DNA of 45,504 bases from an uncultured Acidimicrobiales bacterium (GCA_938038815.1 CALHTF010000086.1:1-45504), one strand, 5' to 3'; counted from the stretch's first letter, positions 17,308 to 25,565 are shown. The notes: generated from the sequence alone by a model not told the origin. Made by a program: numbers and translations.

Positions 17308-18606
17308 ATGGAACCATCACCACTCGATTCGGGAACACCGGTACAGGCTGGTCCGCAGTGGGGCTCGCCCCTGCCGCCACCCCCGCGATCGTCGGTGGCT
17401 CCCGAGCGAACGTTCCCCGAAGCTCCGCCCACCGGATTCGGACCCGAACCCGGCACTCCGGCAAGCCAGCCGGTGAATCCACTGGCGAACCCCATGTTCT
17501 CGCCGCCACCATCGTCAACGCCGCAAGTTACCCCGTCAACCCCTCCAGACGGTCGACGTGGACGATGGTGGCCGGCGTTACTCGCTGGCCTCATCATCGG
17601 TGGTCTGCTGACCGCCGGTGGGTTTTGGCTGGGTCAAAACGTTGGCGACGACGAACCGGTCGAAACGGCGCTGCCCGCCGTTGAGTCCGAAGACTCTCCT
17701 GTCGCTGCGCCGACGGTAAGTATCGTGCCGAGCGAGACCGCCGAACCGGTCGCGGCCGTCGCCGCAGCGGTTACCCCCTCGGTGGTTGGTATTCGTACCG
17801 ACTTTGGCGAAGGGTCGGGCATCTCCTGGACCGACGACATGGTCATCACCAACGCCCACGTGGTTGGCGAGTCGACCGTCCTTACCGTCTTGTTGCCCGA
17901 CGGCCGTGAGCTTTCGGGCACCGTGGTTGGCAAGGACGATCGCCGCGACGTTGCGGTGGTCGAGGTCGATCAGGCCATCTTGACCCCGGCGGTGTTCGCC
18001 GAATCGGACTCGGTCGAAGTTGGCCAACTCGCCGTGGCGGTCGGCAGCCCCTTCGGTCTCGATCAGAGCGTCACTGCCGGAATCGTCTCGGCTCTCAACC
18101 GGATCGTGCCGAACGATCTCAACGGGGCGTCGGCGCTGGTCGCCATGGTGCAGACCGACGCACCGATCAACCCGGGTAACTCCGGTGGGGCACTCGCCGA
18201 CCGCGAGGGCCGGGTTGTCGGAATGAACACCTCGATCCGAACCGCCGGTGGCGTGAACGCTTCGGTTGGCGTTGGCTTTGCGGTTCCGAGCGACACGGTG
18301 CTGCTGATCGCTGAGCGAATCGTCAACGGTCAGTCGCTCGACACGGGTTTCCTCGGCGTGAGCCTGCAGAACTCGGTGACCGACCCGGTTGGCGCATTGG
18401 TTACCGAAGTCACCGCTGGCACCGCCGCCGAGGGCGCGGGAATCGAAGCGGGCGATGTCATCGTCCGAGTCGAAGAGGCTCGCATCGAGTCGACCGGTGA
18501 TCTGGCCGCCCAGATCCAGATCCGTAACCCAGGCGAATCGGTCGAGATCGAGCTGGTGCGCGACGGCGAAAACCTTGTGGTGATCGCTGATCTCGGTTCG
18601 AACTGA
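17308..18606 (+). CDS. HtrA/DegP-type serine protease with PDZ domain (PepD-like)
   Basis: A 432-residue membrane-anchored protease. A Pro-rich cytoplasmic stretch (residues 1-80) is followed by a transmembrane helix (about 88-108), a short linker and the trypsin-like domain. The triad is His184 (TNAHVV), Asp214 (RRDVAVVE) and Ser292 (NPGNSGGAL). A PDZ domain occupies about residues 325-430. Mycobacterial PepD has the same plan and is controlled by MprAB. ATG 17308 is preferred, because the likely -10 at 17243 would start transcription downstream of the alternative GTG at 17251. TTG 17278 is another candidate. Confidence 0.9.
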   Translation: MEPSPLDSGTPVQAGPQWGSPLPPPPRSSVAPERTFPEAPPTGFGPEPGTPASQPVNPLANPMFSPPPSSTPQVTPSTPPDGRRGRWWPALLAGLIIGGLLTAGGFWLGQNVGDDEPVETALPAVESEDSPVAAPTVSIVPSETAEPVAAVAAAVTPSVVGIRTDFGEGSGISWTDDMVITNAHVVGESTVLTVLLPDGRELSGTVVGKDDRRDVAVVEVDQAILTPAVFAESDSVEVGQLAVAVGSPFGLDQSVTAGIVSALNRIVPNDLNGASALVAMVQTDAPINPGNSGGALADREGRVVGMNTSIRTAGGVNASVGVGFAVPSDTVLLIAERIVNGQSLDTGFLGVSLQNSVTDPVGALVTEVTAGTAAEGAGIEAGDVIVRVEEARIESTGDLAAQIQIRNPGESVEIELVRDGENLVVIADLGSN

Positions 18607-18647
18607 AGGTCTCGGTCGGTAGGCCGCCTCGTTAGACTCGGCCGAAC

Positions 18648-19793
18648 ATGACCTGGATACTTATTGCGATCGTTGTTGGTGTCGTCCTGCTTGGGGGCGG
18701 CTTGTTCTTCTTCCGTGGTGGGGGAGGCGGAGCCACGCCACCCCTGCAGGGAACCCCAAAGGTAAGGCCGGGCACCAGCCCGCTCGATGTTCCCTCCGGT
18801 GACGCCGGCACGGCGAGCGGCGGAGTCGATGTTCTCGAACGGCCGGTCGACGAACCGGTTGTCGATGAGCCGCCCGTCGTCGAAGAACCTCCAGCCAAGC
18901 CGACATTCCGAGAGCGCCTCGCCAAAGCCCGTAGTGGTTTCACGAGCTACCTCACCTCGATCGTTGGTCGGGGTGTCGACGCCCAAACCTGGGAAGAGCT
19001 CGAGGAAGCACTGATCCGGGCCGACGTCGGTATCGGAACTTCGACCGAGATCCTCGAATCGGTGAAGGCCACCGCATCGGAGCAAAAGGTCACCGAGGGT
19101 GCCGAGGTGCTCGAGATCCTGCGCGCCGAACTCAAGAGTCGCCTCAGCGGGTTCGACCGGTCGCTGAAGCTGGCCGACACCAGCCCGAGCATCTGGCTGT
19201 TCGTCGGCGTGAACGGTGTTGGTAAGACCACCACGATCGGCAAGCTCACCAAACGAGAGATGGCCGACGGCAAGAATCTGGTGCTGGCCGCCGGCGATAC
19301 CTTCCGGGCCGCGGCCGCCGAACAGCTCGAAATGTGGGCCGACCGTTCTGGTGCCGCCATCGTCCGCGGTGCCGAGGGTGCCGATCCGAGTTCGGTCGTG
19401 TTCGACGCGGTCGAGTCGGCGGCATCGTCGGGGGCCGACTTGGTGCTGGCCGATACGGCAGGCCGTCTGCACAACAAGTCGAACCTGATGGACGAACTGC
19501 GCAAGGTTCGTCGCGTGGCCGAGAAGGGCGAAGGCAAGGTCAGCGAAGTCCTGCTCGTGCTCGACGCCACGACGGGCCAAAACGGCCTGACCCAGGCTGC
19601 GGTCTTTACCGAAGCGGTCGACGTGACCGGCGTTGTGTTGTCGAAACTCGACGGATCAGCCAAGGGCGGCATCGTGGTCGCCATCCACTCCGAGCTGGGC
19701 ATTCCCGTCAAGCTCGTGGGCCTTGGTGAAGGGGTCGACGACCTTATCGAGTTTGACCCCGACCAGTTCGTCGACGCCTTGCTCGAGGTGTAA
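18648..19793 (+). CDS. ftsY: Signal recognition particle receptor FtsY
   Basis: A 381-residue SRP receptor GTPase that docks ribosome-Ffh complexes at the membrane. The protein begins with a hydrophobic helix (WILIAIVVGVVLLGGGLFFF) and an acidic linker, then the NG domain. G1 is GVNGVGKTTT, and the family segments DTFRAAAAEQLE, DTAGRLHNKSNLMDELRK and TKLDG-type LSKLDGSAKGG follow. A true N-terminal membrane anchor is common in actinobacterial FtsY. A TAGACT box lies 9 nt before the ATG. Its partner gene ffh lies 0.7 kb downstream. Confidence 0.97.
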   Translation: MTWILIAIVVGVVLLGGGLFFFRGGGGGATPPLQGTPKVRPGTSPLDVPSGDAGTASGGVDVLERPVDEPVVDEPPVVEEPPAKPTFRERLAKARSGFTSYLTSIVGRGVDAQTWEELEEALIRADVGIGTSTEILESVKATASEQKVTEGAEVLEILRAELKSRLSGFDRSLKLADTSPSIWLFVGVNGVGKTTTIGKLTKREMADGKNLVLAAGDTFRAAAAEQLEMWADRSGAAIVRGAEGADPSSVVFDAVESAASSGADLVLADTAGRLHNKSNLMDELRKVRRVAEKGEGKVSEVLLVLDATTGQNGLTQAAVFTEAVDVTGVVLSKLDGSAKGGIVVAIHSELGIPVKLVGLGEGVDDLIEFDPDQFVDALLEV

Positions 19794-19834
19794 ACCGGCC
19801 AGTCAGTAGCTGAACACCAGTTCGGCTCTTTATA

Positions 19835-19849
19835 TGTAATTTCATTACA
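19835..19849. promoter_or_regulatory. Palindromic operator candidate before Clp N-domain gene
   Basis: A perfect palindrome TGTAAT-TTC-ATTACA sits just upstream of a GTGACA (-35-like, 19854-19859) and TACTAT (-10-like, 19876-19881) pair with a 16-nt spacer. The position suits a regulator binding next to RNA polymerase. The A/T-rich dyad stands out from the surrounding GC-rich DNA. Confidence 0.5.
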
Positions 19850-19875
19850 ATTCGTGACAATTCAGAACGAGGCTG

Positions 19876-19881
19876 TACTAT
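19876..19881 (+). promoter_or_regulatory. -10-like box for leaderless Clp N-domain gene
   Basis: TACTAT ends 7 nt before ATG 19889. This argues for 19889 as the start rather than the in-frame ATG at 19880, which would lie within the promoter box. Confidence 0.5.
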
Positions 19882-19888
19882 GGGCCGC

Positions 19889-20443
19889 ATGAACGAGCGT
19901 TTTTCCGCGGACGCGCAACGAGTACTTGCGCTAGCCCAAGAAGAGGCACGCTTTCTGGGCCATGGTGTCTGTGGAAGCGAGCACCTCCTGGTGGGCTTGA
20001 TTCGCGACACCGGCCAGGCGGGCCAAGCCCTTGCGCGACGAGGCATGACCCTCGACGATGCGCGGCGCGCGGTTGCCTCGGTGCTGGGTCGCAACGATGC
20101 GATTCGATCGACATCGCCCTTGCCGTGGGACAAAGCGGCCAAGACGGCATTGTCGGTAGGGGTCGCCCATGGGGCCAACGCCCCGGTGGTCGAAACCGGA
20201 CATCTGCTCGTTGGGCTGCTCAATACCAAGACCGACCGGCTCGCCGCAGTCCTCGATCGACTCGATAGGGCGGCAACGCCCGGAGCGGCGGCCTTCTCCT
20301 CGGTCGCCGGCGACCCACAACTCAACGGTCAGGTCGGCCAACCAAAGTCGCTCGAGCAACGGGTCGACGAGCTTGCAGCTCGTGTCGATCGCCTCGCCGC
20401 GTTGGTCGGCGAACTCGCAGCTTCGCAGTACCGCCCCAAGTAG
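19889..20443 (+). CDS. Stand-alone Clp N-terminal domain protein
   Basis: A 184-residue protein made of the double Clp repeat that normally forms the N-terminal domain of ClpC or ClpA. Repeat 1 is FSADAQRVLALAQEEARFLGH with GSEHLLVGLIRD; repeat 2 contains AAKTALSVGVAHGANAPVVETGHLLVGLL. There is no AAA+ ATPase part. The C-terminal ~40 residues form a short heptad-like helix (LEQRVDELAARVDRLAALVGEL). Such proteins (ClpN/ClpS2-like) may compete for or supply substrates to ClpC. That role is inferred from domain content. It sits alone between ftsY and ffh with its own promoter and a palindromic site. Confidence 0.85.
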   Translation: MNERFSADAQRVLALAQEEARFLGHGVCGSEHLLVGLIRDTGQAGQALARRGMTLDDARRAVASVLGRNDAIRSTSPLPWDKAAKTALSVGVAHGANAPVVETGHLLVGLLNTKTDRLAAVLDRLDRAATPGAAAFSSVAGDPQLNGQVGQPKSLEQRVDELAARVDRLAALVGELAASQYRPK

Positions 20444-20525
20444 CAGTCGCCACAAGGTGGCCCGTTGACCTGATGCGGGCGGCGGCTCGCCGGTAGGGCG
20501 CTAAAGGCGGGTAACCTTGGCACCT

Positions 20526-22019
20526 ATGTTCGAAACGCTGTCCGACCGGTTTGACGGCATCTTTTCTCGGGTACGCGGCAAGGGCCGTCTGTCTGAATCC
20601 GATGTCGACGAAGTCCTCCGCGAGATCCGGCTCGCTCTGCTCGAAGCCGACGTCAACTTTGAGGTCGTCAAGAACCTCCAAGGTCGCATCCGTGATCGCG
20701 CCGTCGGCGAGGAGCTTTCCAAAGCCCTAAACCCGGGCCAACAGATCATCAAGATCGTCATGGAGGAGCTCACGCAGAGCCTCGGTGGCGAAACGATGAA
20801 GGTCGTCCCGGCATCGAAGCCACCCACGGTCGTGTTGATGGCTGGCCTTCAGGGTTCGGGTAAAACCACCAACTCGGCCAAGCTGGCCGCCTGGTTCAAG
20901 AAGCAGGGCCGAAACCCGATCATGGTCGGTGCCGACCTCCAGCGTCCGGCCGCCGTCGAGCAGCTTCGCACCCTCGGCCGCCAGATCGATGTACCGGTGT
21001 TCAGCGAGGCCAGCGACCCAGTTGCGGTTGCGGCCGCCGGTTTGGTCGAGGCCAAGGCGCTCGGACGCGACGTGGTCATCTGCGACACCGCCGGCCGTTT
21101 GGCTATCGACGCCGAGCTGATGGACGAAGTCCGCCAGATCAGCGAAGCGATCAACCCGACCTACACCTTCCTCGTGGTCGACGCCATGACTGGTCAGGAC
21201 GCGGTAACCGTCGCCCAGAGCTTCCATGAGACCCTCGAACTCGACGGTGTCATCCTCACCAAGCTCGATGGCGACGCCCGCGGTGGTGCGGCGCTCTCGG
21301 TCAAAGAGGTAGTCGGCCGCCCGATCGCGTTCGCATCAACCGGCGAAAAGCTCGAAGACTTCGACCAGTTCCACCCCGATCGTCTCGCCCAGCGCATCTT
21401 GGGTATGGGCGACGTCATGACCCTGATCGAAAAGGCCGAAGAGGTCTTCGAGCAGGAAGAAGCAGAGGCCGCAGCGGCCAAGCTGCTCGACGGCCAGTTC
21501 ACCCTCGACGATTTCTTGCAGCAGATGCAACAGATCAAAAAGATGGGCCCGATCGGCAACTTGCTCGGCATGATGCCGGGCATTCCCAAAGAGGTCAAAG
21601 ACGTCGAGATCGGTGACAAAGAGGTCGGCCGAGTCGAAGCGATCATCTACTCGATGACCGCCGAGGAACGGGCGAAGCCCGAACTCATCGACGGTTCGCG
21701 CCGCAACCGCATCGCGCTCGGCTCGGGCACCAGCCCAACCGAGGTTTCCCAGCTCATCGATCAGTTCAAGCAAATGCGCAAGATGATGAAGCAGATGGGC
21801 GGCTTCGGAACCAAGAAGGGCCGCGGCGGGGCTCGAGGCAAGAAGGGCAAAAAGGGCAACAAGGGGCGCGGCGGCGGTCGCGTTACCGCGAAGGGCGGGG
21901 CCAAGATTCCAAAGAAGGCCATGGAATTGCCCAACCTCGAAGATCTCGAAGGAATGCCGGGATTTGAGAACCTCGATTTGTCCGAATTTGGCGACCTGCC
22001 GGGACTCCCGGACAAATAG
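20526..22019 (+). CDS. ffh: Signal recognition particle protein Ffh
   Basis: A 497-residue SRP54 GTPase that binds signal sequences and SRP RNA. It begins MFETLSDRFDGIFSRVRGKG. The GTPase motifs are AGLQGSGKTTNSAKLA, DLQRPAAVEQLR, DTAGRLAIDAELMDEV and LTKLDGDARGGAAL. The methionine-rich M domain is at about residues 325-425 (FLQQMQQIKKMGPIGNLLGM, IDGSRRNRIALGSGTS). The last ~75 residues are unusual: a Lys/Gly/Arg-rich stretch followed by an acidic, hydrophobic end (LEDLEGMPGFENLDLSEF). ATG 20526 is chosen over TTG 20517 because the family begins MFETL. A TAACCT box 8 nt upstream hints at a near-leaderless message. Confidence 0.97.
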   Translation: MFETLSDRFDGIFSRVRGKGRLSESDVDEVLREIRLALLEADVNFEVVKNLQGRIRDRAVGEELSKALNPGQQIIKIVMEELTQSLGGETMKVVPASKPPTVVLMAGLQGSGKTTNSAKLAAWFKKQGRNPIMVGADLQRPAAVEQLRTLGRQIDVPVFSEASDPVAVAAAGLVEAKALGRDVVICDTAGRLAIDAELMDEVRQISEAINPTYTFLVVDAMTGQDAVTVAQSFHETLELDGVILTKLDGDARGGAALSVKEVVGRPIAFASTGEKLEDFDQFHPDRLAQRILGMGDVMTLIEKAEEVFEQEEAEAAAAKLLDGQFTLDDFLQQMQQIKKMGPIGNLLGMMPGIPKEVKDVEIGDKEVGRVEAIIYSMTAEERAKPELIDGSRRNRIALGSGTSPTEVSQLIDQFKQMRKMMKQMGGFGTKKGRGGARGKKGKKGNKGRGGGRVTAKGGAKIPKKAMELPNLEDLEGMPGFENLDLSEFGDLPGLPDK

Positions 22020-22079
22020 TCGCCTAACGCGTCCGAAGTTCGCTGGTTTGGGGGCGGAGTACCCGCACCAACAAATATC

Positions 22080-22103
22080 GGCCCCAACGCTTGCTTTGGG
22101 GCC
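22080..22103 (+). terminator. Terminator-like hairpin after ffh
   Basis: Perfect 8-bp arms GGCCCCAA (22080-22087) and TTGGGGCC (22096-22103) with an 8-nt loop, followed by ATCTT. It lies 60 nt after the ffh stop and before the rpsP leader. The T-run is poor, so attenuation is also possible. Confidence 0.55.
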
Positions 22104-22215
22104 ATCTTCGGGCAGACTGTTAGCTTCGTTCGACTGCTCGGTCGAGCGTCGCGCAAATCTCTCGCACGGCTCAACTATTCTGATCCGCCGTGCACACCGA
22201 AGGAAGTGAACAGCT

Positions 22216-22635
22216 GTGGCAGTGAAGCTCCGCCTCATGCGTATGGGCAAGAAGAAGCAGCCGACCTACCGGGTCGTTGCCGCTGATGGTCGCTCACCAC
22301 GTAATGGTCGATTCATCGAGATCATCGGGACCTACGAGCCCCGTCAGGATCCGTCGGTCATCAACATCGACAACGACAAGGCCGTGAAGTGGCTCGCCGA
22401 TGGCGCCCAGCCAACCGAGCGAGTCGAGAAGCTTCTCAAGATCAGCGGCGCGTGGGAAGCCCACACCGGTGAAGCCCCGGCTCCGGTTATCACCGTTGCT
22501 GCTGGCTCCAAGCTGAGCAAGAAGGCACAGGCCAAGGCTGAAGAAGCCGCCGAGGCCGCCGCCGACGACGACGGCGCAGAAGAGTCCGCCGAAGAGGCCG
22601 CTCCCGCCGAAGCCGCAGCAGGTGAACAAGAGTGA
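22216..22635 (+). CDS. rpsP: 30S ribosomal protein S16
   Basis: A 139-residue protein. The first ~80 residues are S16 (MAVKLRLMRMGKKKQPTYRV, ADGRSPRNGRFIEIIGTYEP). The rest is an acidic Ala/Glu-rich tail (KAQAKAEEAAEAAADDD and following) that most S16 proteins lack or have much shorter. It starts with GTG at 22216, with GAAGGAAG 7-8 nt upstream as the ribosome binding site. It overlaps the KH-domain gene (GTGA). It is the first gene of the rpsP-khpA-rimM-trmD-rplS group for ribosome assembly and tRNA modification. Confidence 0.97.
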   Translation: MAVKLRLMRMGKKKQPTYRVVAADGRSPRNGRFIEIIGTYEPRQDPSVINIDNDKAVKWLADGAQPTERVEKLLKISGAWEAHTGEAPAPVITVAAGSKLSKKAQAKAEEAAEAAADDDGAEESAEEAAPAEAAAGEQE

Positions 22636-22931
22636 GCGACGCCGACACCACCAACACAGGCGACGCCGCCGACGCACCTTCGGGCGACGGCGCACCTACC
22701 GCCCAGACCGTGCTCACCTACCTCACGAAGTCGATCGTCGAAAACCCCGACGAGGTCGAAGTTGGTCTCAACAACTCGGGCGACCGCGCCACCCTTGAGG
22801 TAAGCGTTGCTCCTGGAGACATGGGCCGAGTCATCGGTAAGCGTGGCCGAGTAGCCAACGCAATTCGGACCGTCGTTCGTGCCGCTGCGGTACGCGATGG
22901 CGCCGAGGTCGACGTCGAATTCCTCGACTAG
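22632..22931 (+). CDS. khpA: KH-domain RNA-binding protein KhpA
   Basis: A 99-residue protein with a type II KH domain in the C-terminal two-thirds. The RNA-binding GxxG loop is in RVIGKRGRVANAIRTVVRAA. A disordered Asp/Ala/Thr-rich N-terminus of about 28 residues precedes it. KhpA commonly sits between rpsP and rimM and acts as an RNA chaperone, often with KhpB (EloR), in envelope growth control. The GTG start overlaps the rpsP stop by 4 nt. Confidence 0.93.
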   Translation: MSDADTTNTGDAADAPSGDGAPTAQTVLTYLTKSIVENPDEVEVGLNNSGDRATLEVSVAPGDMGRVIGKRGRVANAIRTVVRAAAVRDGAEVDVEFLD

Positions 22932-22969
22932 TTCTTCGGGTCACATGCTCGCCGCAATTCGGGTCTCCC

Positions 22970-23461
22970 GTGGCTGAGCACGAACTACCGCCTCTGCTCG
23001 AGGTCGGTCGAATCACCAAACCTCACGGACTCGCTGGCGACCTCTTGGTCGTGTTGATGTCGACTCGCGCCGAGCGGCTCGACAAGGGTTCGGAGCTGAC
23101 GACCGAGGGCGGCCGCCAGCTCACCGTTGCATCGTCTCGTCCACACCAAGACCGCTACATCGTGCGGTTCGCCGGTGTCGACGGCCGCAATGCCGCCGAC
23201 GAGCTTCGGGGCACGTTGCTGCTCGCGCCGCCGGTCGACGACCCCGACGATCTGTATGTTCACGAACTGATCGGTTGCGAGATGGTCGAAAGAGACGGAA
23301 CCTCTCACGGGCTCATCGAATCGATCCAAGAAAACCCGGCCAGCGACCTGCTGGTCACCGCCGATGGCGCGCTGGTGCCGGCCCGGTTCATCGTCGGCTT
23401 CGAGTCGGGTGGCCCTGTGGTGGTCGACGTACCCGAAGGGCTGTTCTCCATCGATGACTGA
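22970..23461 (+). CDS. rimM: Ribosome maturation factor RimM
   Basis: A 163-residue 30S assembly factor that binds S19 and helps form the 16S rRNA head. The N-terminal domain opens LEVGRITKPHGLAGDLLV, the family signature. The PRC barrel part holds YVHELIGCEMV and the C-terminal VPARFIVGF and VDVPEGLFS motifs. It starts with GTG at 22970. The 3' end overlaps trmD by 8 nt (ATGACTGA), consistent with coupled translation. Confidence 0.95.
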   Translation: MAEHELPPLLEVGRITKPHGLAGDLLVVLMSTRAERLDKGSELTTEGGRQLTVASSRPHQDRYIVRFAGVDGRNAADELRGTLLLAPPVDDPDDLYVHELIGCEMVERDGTSHGLIESIQENPASDLLVTADGALVPARFIVGFESGGPVVVDVPEGLFSIDD

Positions 23462-24212
23462 CTCGGCGGCCGAAGCGCCTCAACCACTGCGGATCGATGT
23501 GTTCACCATCTTCCCCGAGATGGTCAAGGAGTACGTGCAAAAGAGTGTGCTTGGTCGGGCGTCGTGGCAAGAACGGCTCGACGTGCGGACCTATGACCCG
23601 CGAGACCAAACCACCGATGCGCATCGCACGATCGACGATTCCCCGTTTGGCGGGGGAGCAGGCATGGTGATGATGCCCGAGCCGGTGTTCGCCTCGGTTG
23701 AGGCGATCCAACCCAAGCGGCCGCTGTTCTACTTGGGTCCGGCGGGGCGAACCTTTGATCAATCCGTCGCCCACGAACTTGCCGAACTCGGTGAGTTCTC
23801 ATTGTTGTGTGGGCGATACGAGGGAGTCGACGAACGGATCCGAACCGATCTGTGCGACGGAGAACTCTCGGTTGGCGACTTTGTGCTCGCCGGTGGCGAA
23901 CTGGCCGCACTGGTGGTGATCGAGGCGGTGGCCCGGCTTTGGCCCGGCGTGCTCGGCAACAAAACTTCGATCGAAGACGAGAGCTTCGCCGACGGTCTAC
24001 TCGAATATCCGCACTACACCCGACCAGCCGACTTTCGAGGTATGGCGGTGCCCGAGGTTCTGCTTTCGGGAAACCACGGCCTCATCGAACGCTGGCGTCG
24101 AGCCCAGTCGCTCGCCCGCACCATCGAGCGCCGCCCCGATCTCATCAAAGCCCGCGGTGGGCTCACCGCCGACGACGAAAAACTCCTCGCCGAGTTCGAC
24201 CTCGCAAACTAA
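23454..24212 (+). CDS. trmD: tRNA (guanine37-N1)-methyltransferase TrmD
   Basis: A 252-residue SPOUT methyltransferase that makes m1G37 next to the anticodon and prevents +1 frameshifting. The signature parts are [12 protein letters not shown] near the start, [17 protein letters not shown], the trefoil-knot residues [11 protein letters not shown] and [12 protein letters not shown], then EYPHYTRP and [20 protein letters not shown] 23454 was chosen since earlier in-frame residues belong to the rimM region and the family begins at this point. It belongs to the rpsP operon, but 167 nt separate it from rplS. Confidence 0.97.
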   Translation: MTDSAAEAPQPLRIDVFTIFPEMVKEYVQKSVLGRASWQERLDVRTYDPRDQTTDAHRTIDDSPFGGGAGMVMMPEPVFASVEAIQPKRPLFYLGPAGRTFDQSVAHELAELGEFSLLCGRYEGVDERIRTDLCDGELSVGDFVLAGGELAALVVIEAVARLWPGVLGNKTSIEDESFADGLLEYPHYTRPADFRGMAVPEVLLSGNHGLIERWRRAQSLARTIERRPDLIKARGGLTADDEKLLAEFDLAN

Positions 24213-24379
24213 AAGTCAGATGTCAGACACCTGAGTCAGTTTCAAATTTCTTCGGTTTTCTGGTTTGCCGACCTATGGCAGAGCCGCTGATCGGGCCTAT
24301 GCTGGGCCGCTGGCCCAAACCGGGCCGTCTTTCGCATGCTGCCCAACGGGGCCGCAAGTTACCGCCTACGGAGTTCGTT
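24213..24379 (+). promoter_or_regulatory. trmD-rplS spacer with weak hairpin and L19 leader
   Basis: 167 nt without a gene. An imperfect palindrome at 24217-24233 (around CAGATGTCAGACACCTG) lies 5 nt after the trmD stop, and a short T-containing stretch follows. It could be a weak terminator. GGAG at 24370-24373 provides the rplS ribosome binding site. The remainder may be an mRNA leader, but no known leader motif was recognised. Confidence 0.3.
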
Positions 24380-24727
24380 GTGAACCTCACCGATGCAATC
24401 GATCAAAAAAGCCTACGGGACGATGTCCCGGAGTTTTCCCCCGGCGACACCGTCAAGGCCCACGTACGGGTTGTTGAAGGTAACCGCGAGCGCGTCCAGG
24501 TATTCGAAGGTGTGGTCATCCGTCGCCAAGGTGGCGGAATCCGCGAGACCTTCACCGTGCGCAAGGTCAGCTTCGGCGTAGGCGTCGAGCGGACCCTGCC
24601 CGTGCACTCGCCGATCATCGAAAAGATCGAAGTGGTCACCCGAGGCGACGTTCGCCGGGCCAAGCTCTACTACCTGCGCGATCGTGTCGGTAAGCGGGCC
24701 AAGGTCAAAGAACTCCGCGAGAACTAA
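24380..24727 (+). CDS. rplS: 50S ribosomal protein L19
   Basis: A 115-residue ribosomal protein located at the 30S-50S interface. It opens [18 protein letters not shown]. The family core [49 protein letters not shown] and the end [14 protein letters not shown] are all present. GTG 24380 was chosen because GGAG lies 6 nt before it and the family begins here, although the frame stays open far upstream. It is the last gene of the rpsP group. A weak inverted repeat (24724-24742) lies between it and the convergent yraN gene. Confidence 0.96.
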   Translation: MNLTDAIDQKSLRDDVPEFSPGDTVKAHVRVVEGNRERVQVFEGVVIRRQGGGIRETFTVRKVSFGVGVERTLPVHSPIIEKIEVVTRGDVRRAKLYYLRDRVGKRAKVKELREN

Positions 24728-24739
24728 ACCGCGCTGGGG

Positions 24740-25081
24740 TTAGAACACCCCGGGATAGATCTCGACCCGACTGCCGAGCACGCTCGCCACGTCGAACCGA
24801 AACGGTGGGGCGCGCACGCCCTTCTCGGCGCGCCATTGGGCCGCTATCCGTCGGATGCGGTGTTGCTTTGCTTCGTTGACCGCCTCGATCGGGTGGCCGA
24901 AGTTGGCCGTGCGGCGGGTCTTCACTTCGACCACCGCAATGTGGCGGCGCTTGCGGACGATGAGGTCGATCTCGCCGTCGGCGCATCGCCAATTGCGTTC
25001 GACGATTTCGTACCCTCGACGCTGATAGGCGCGGGCCGCGACCTCTTCGCCCCATTTCCCTAACTCGATGTGTCGTGCCAT
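24740..25081 (-). CDS. yraN: YraN/UPF0102 nuclease-fold protein
   Basis: A 113-residue member of UPF0102, a restriction-endonuclease-like fold. The conserved parts are LGKWGEEVAARAYQRRGYEI, the catalytic-type GEIDLIVRKRRHIAVVEVKTR (Asp, Glu-x-Lys) and a C-terminal FRFDV. In mycobacteria this gene (Rv2898c) is the neighbour of the yifB homologue, a few genes away here. The function is still uncertain; a Holliday-junction or DNA-processing role has been proposed. ATG 25081 is the family start. A TACGTT box 8 nt upstream suggests a near-leaderless message. It converges on rplS. Confidence 0.9.
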   Translation of the reverse strand: MARHIELGKWGEEVAARAYQRRGYEIVERNWRCADGEIDLIVRKRRHIAVVEVKTRRTANFGHPIEAVNEAKQHRIRRIAAQWRAEKGVRAPPFRFDVASVLGSRVEIYPGVF

Positions 25082-25128
25082 GGCCGACCAACGTAGGGCT
25101 GCCCTATGACACGGCCCGTTTGGGCGGC

Positions 25129-25356
25129 CTATCCCTTGGTCTTGCGGTTCTTCCGGTTGTTCCAGCACCCGCGGTGCCAGTGGCGGCGCAGATCGGGGGC
25201 ATCGACTGGCACGGCAACCATGTGGCCCATGCCCGGCGGGATGTCGCGGTTACAGCCTGGGCACAGGTAGGTCTTGTTGGCCTGATACGGCTGAATAAAG
25301 CGGGTCTCAACCTCGCCGAGGCTTTCCGGATCGATCATCAGCCCAAGAACATCCAC
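25129..25356 (-). CDS. Small actinobacterial zinc-finger-like protein
   Basis: A 75-residue protein with YLCPGCNRDIPPGMGH and, later, RRHWHRGCWNNR. The CxxC followed by HxH/Cys looks like a degenerate treble-clef or HNH-type zinc site. A family with this pattern is widespread in actinobacteria, often labelled 'ATP/GTP-binding protein' without evidence. I infer only metal binding. The C-terminus is basic (NRKNRKTKG). The 5' end overlaps a tiny membrane-protein ORF by 19 nt. Confidence 0.7.
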   Translation of the reverse strand: MDVLGLMIDPESLGEVETRFIQPYQANKTYLCPGCNRDIPPGMGHMVAVPVDAPDLRRHWHRGCWNNRKNRKTKG

Positions 25357-25448
25357 ACGATGAGGCCAACAAAAACCACGGTCGCCGCGCCGACATACAA
25401 GATGTCGGACGGGCGACGCTTGTGCTGGCGGCGTGGATCGAATCCCAT
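25338..25448 (-). CDS. 36-residue single-pass membrane peptide
   Basis: A short ORF: a basic head (MGFDPRRQHKRRPSD) followed by one hydrophobic helix (ILYVGAATVVFVGLIVWMFL). This is the pattern of a small N-in membrane protein. It overlaps the next gene on the same strand by 19 nt, and no other frame in this stretch looks more protein-like. A longer in-frame reading from 25826 exists, but its upstream part is antisense to the cytochrome gene. No named family is recognised. Confidence 0.5.
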   Translation of the reverse strand: MGFDPRRQHKRRPSDILYVGAATVVFVGLIVWMFLG

Positions 25449-25565
25449 AGGTCCACGGTATGCGATGGCGAGGCGATGTGGCCGGTCAGCCGAAGGTGTC
25501 ATGTGGCAAAGATCCCATCGGTCCGGCTGTGCGTACCGGTCGCCGTGGTGTGAATCTCGTACCTG

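Noticed and set aside
23807-24379. A long in-frame extension before rplS
   Set aside because: It is a shifted-frame shadow of trmD. L19 begins at GTG 24380, next to a good ribosome binding site.
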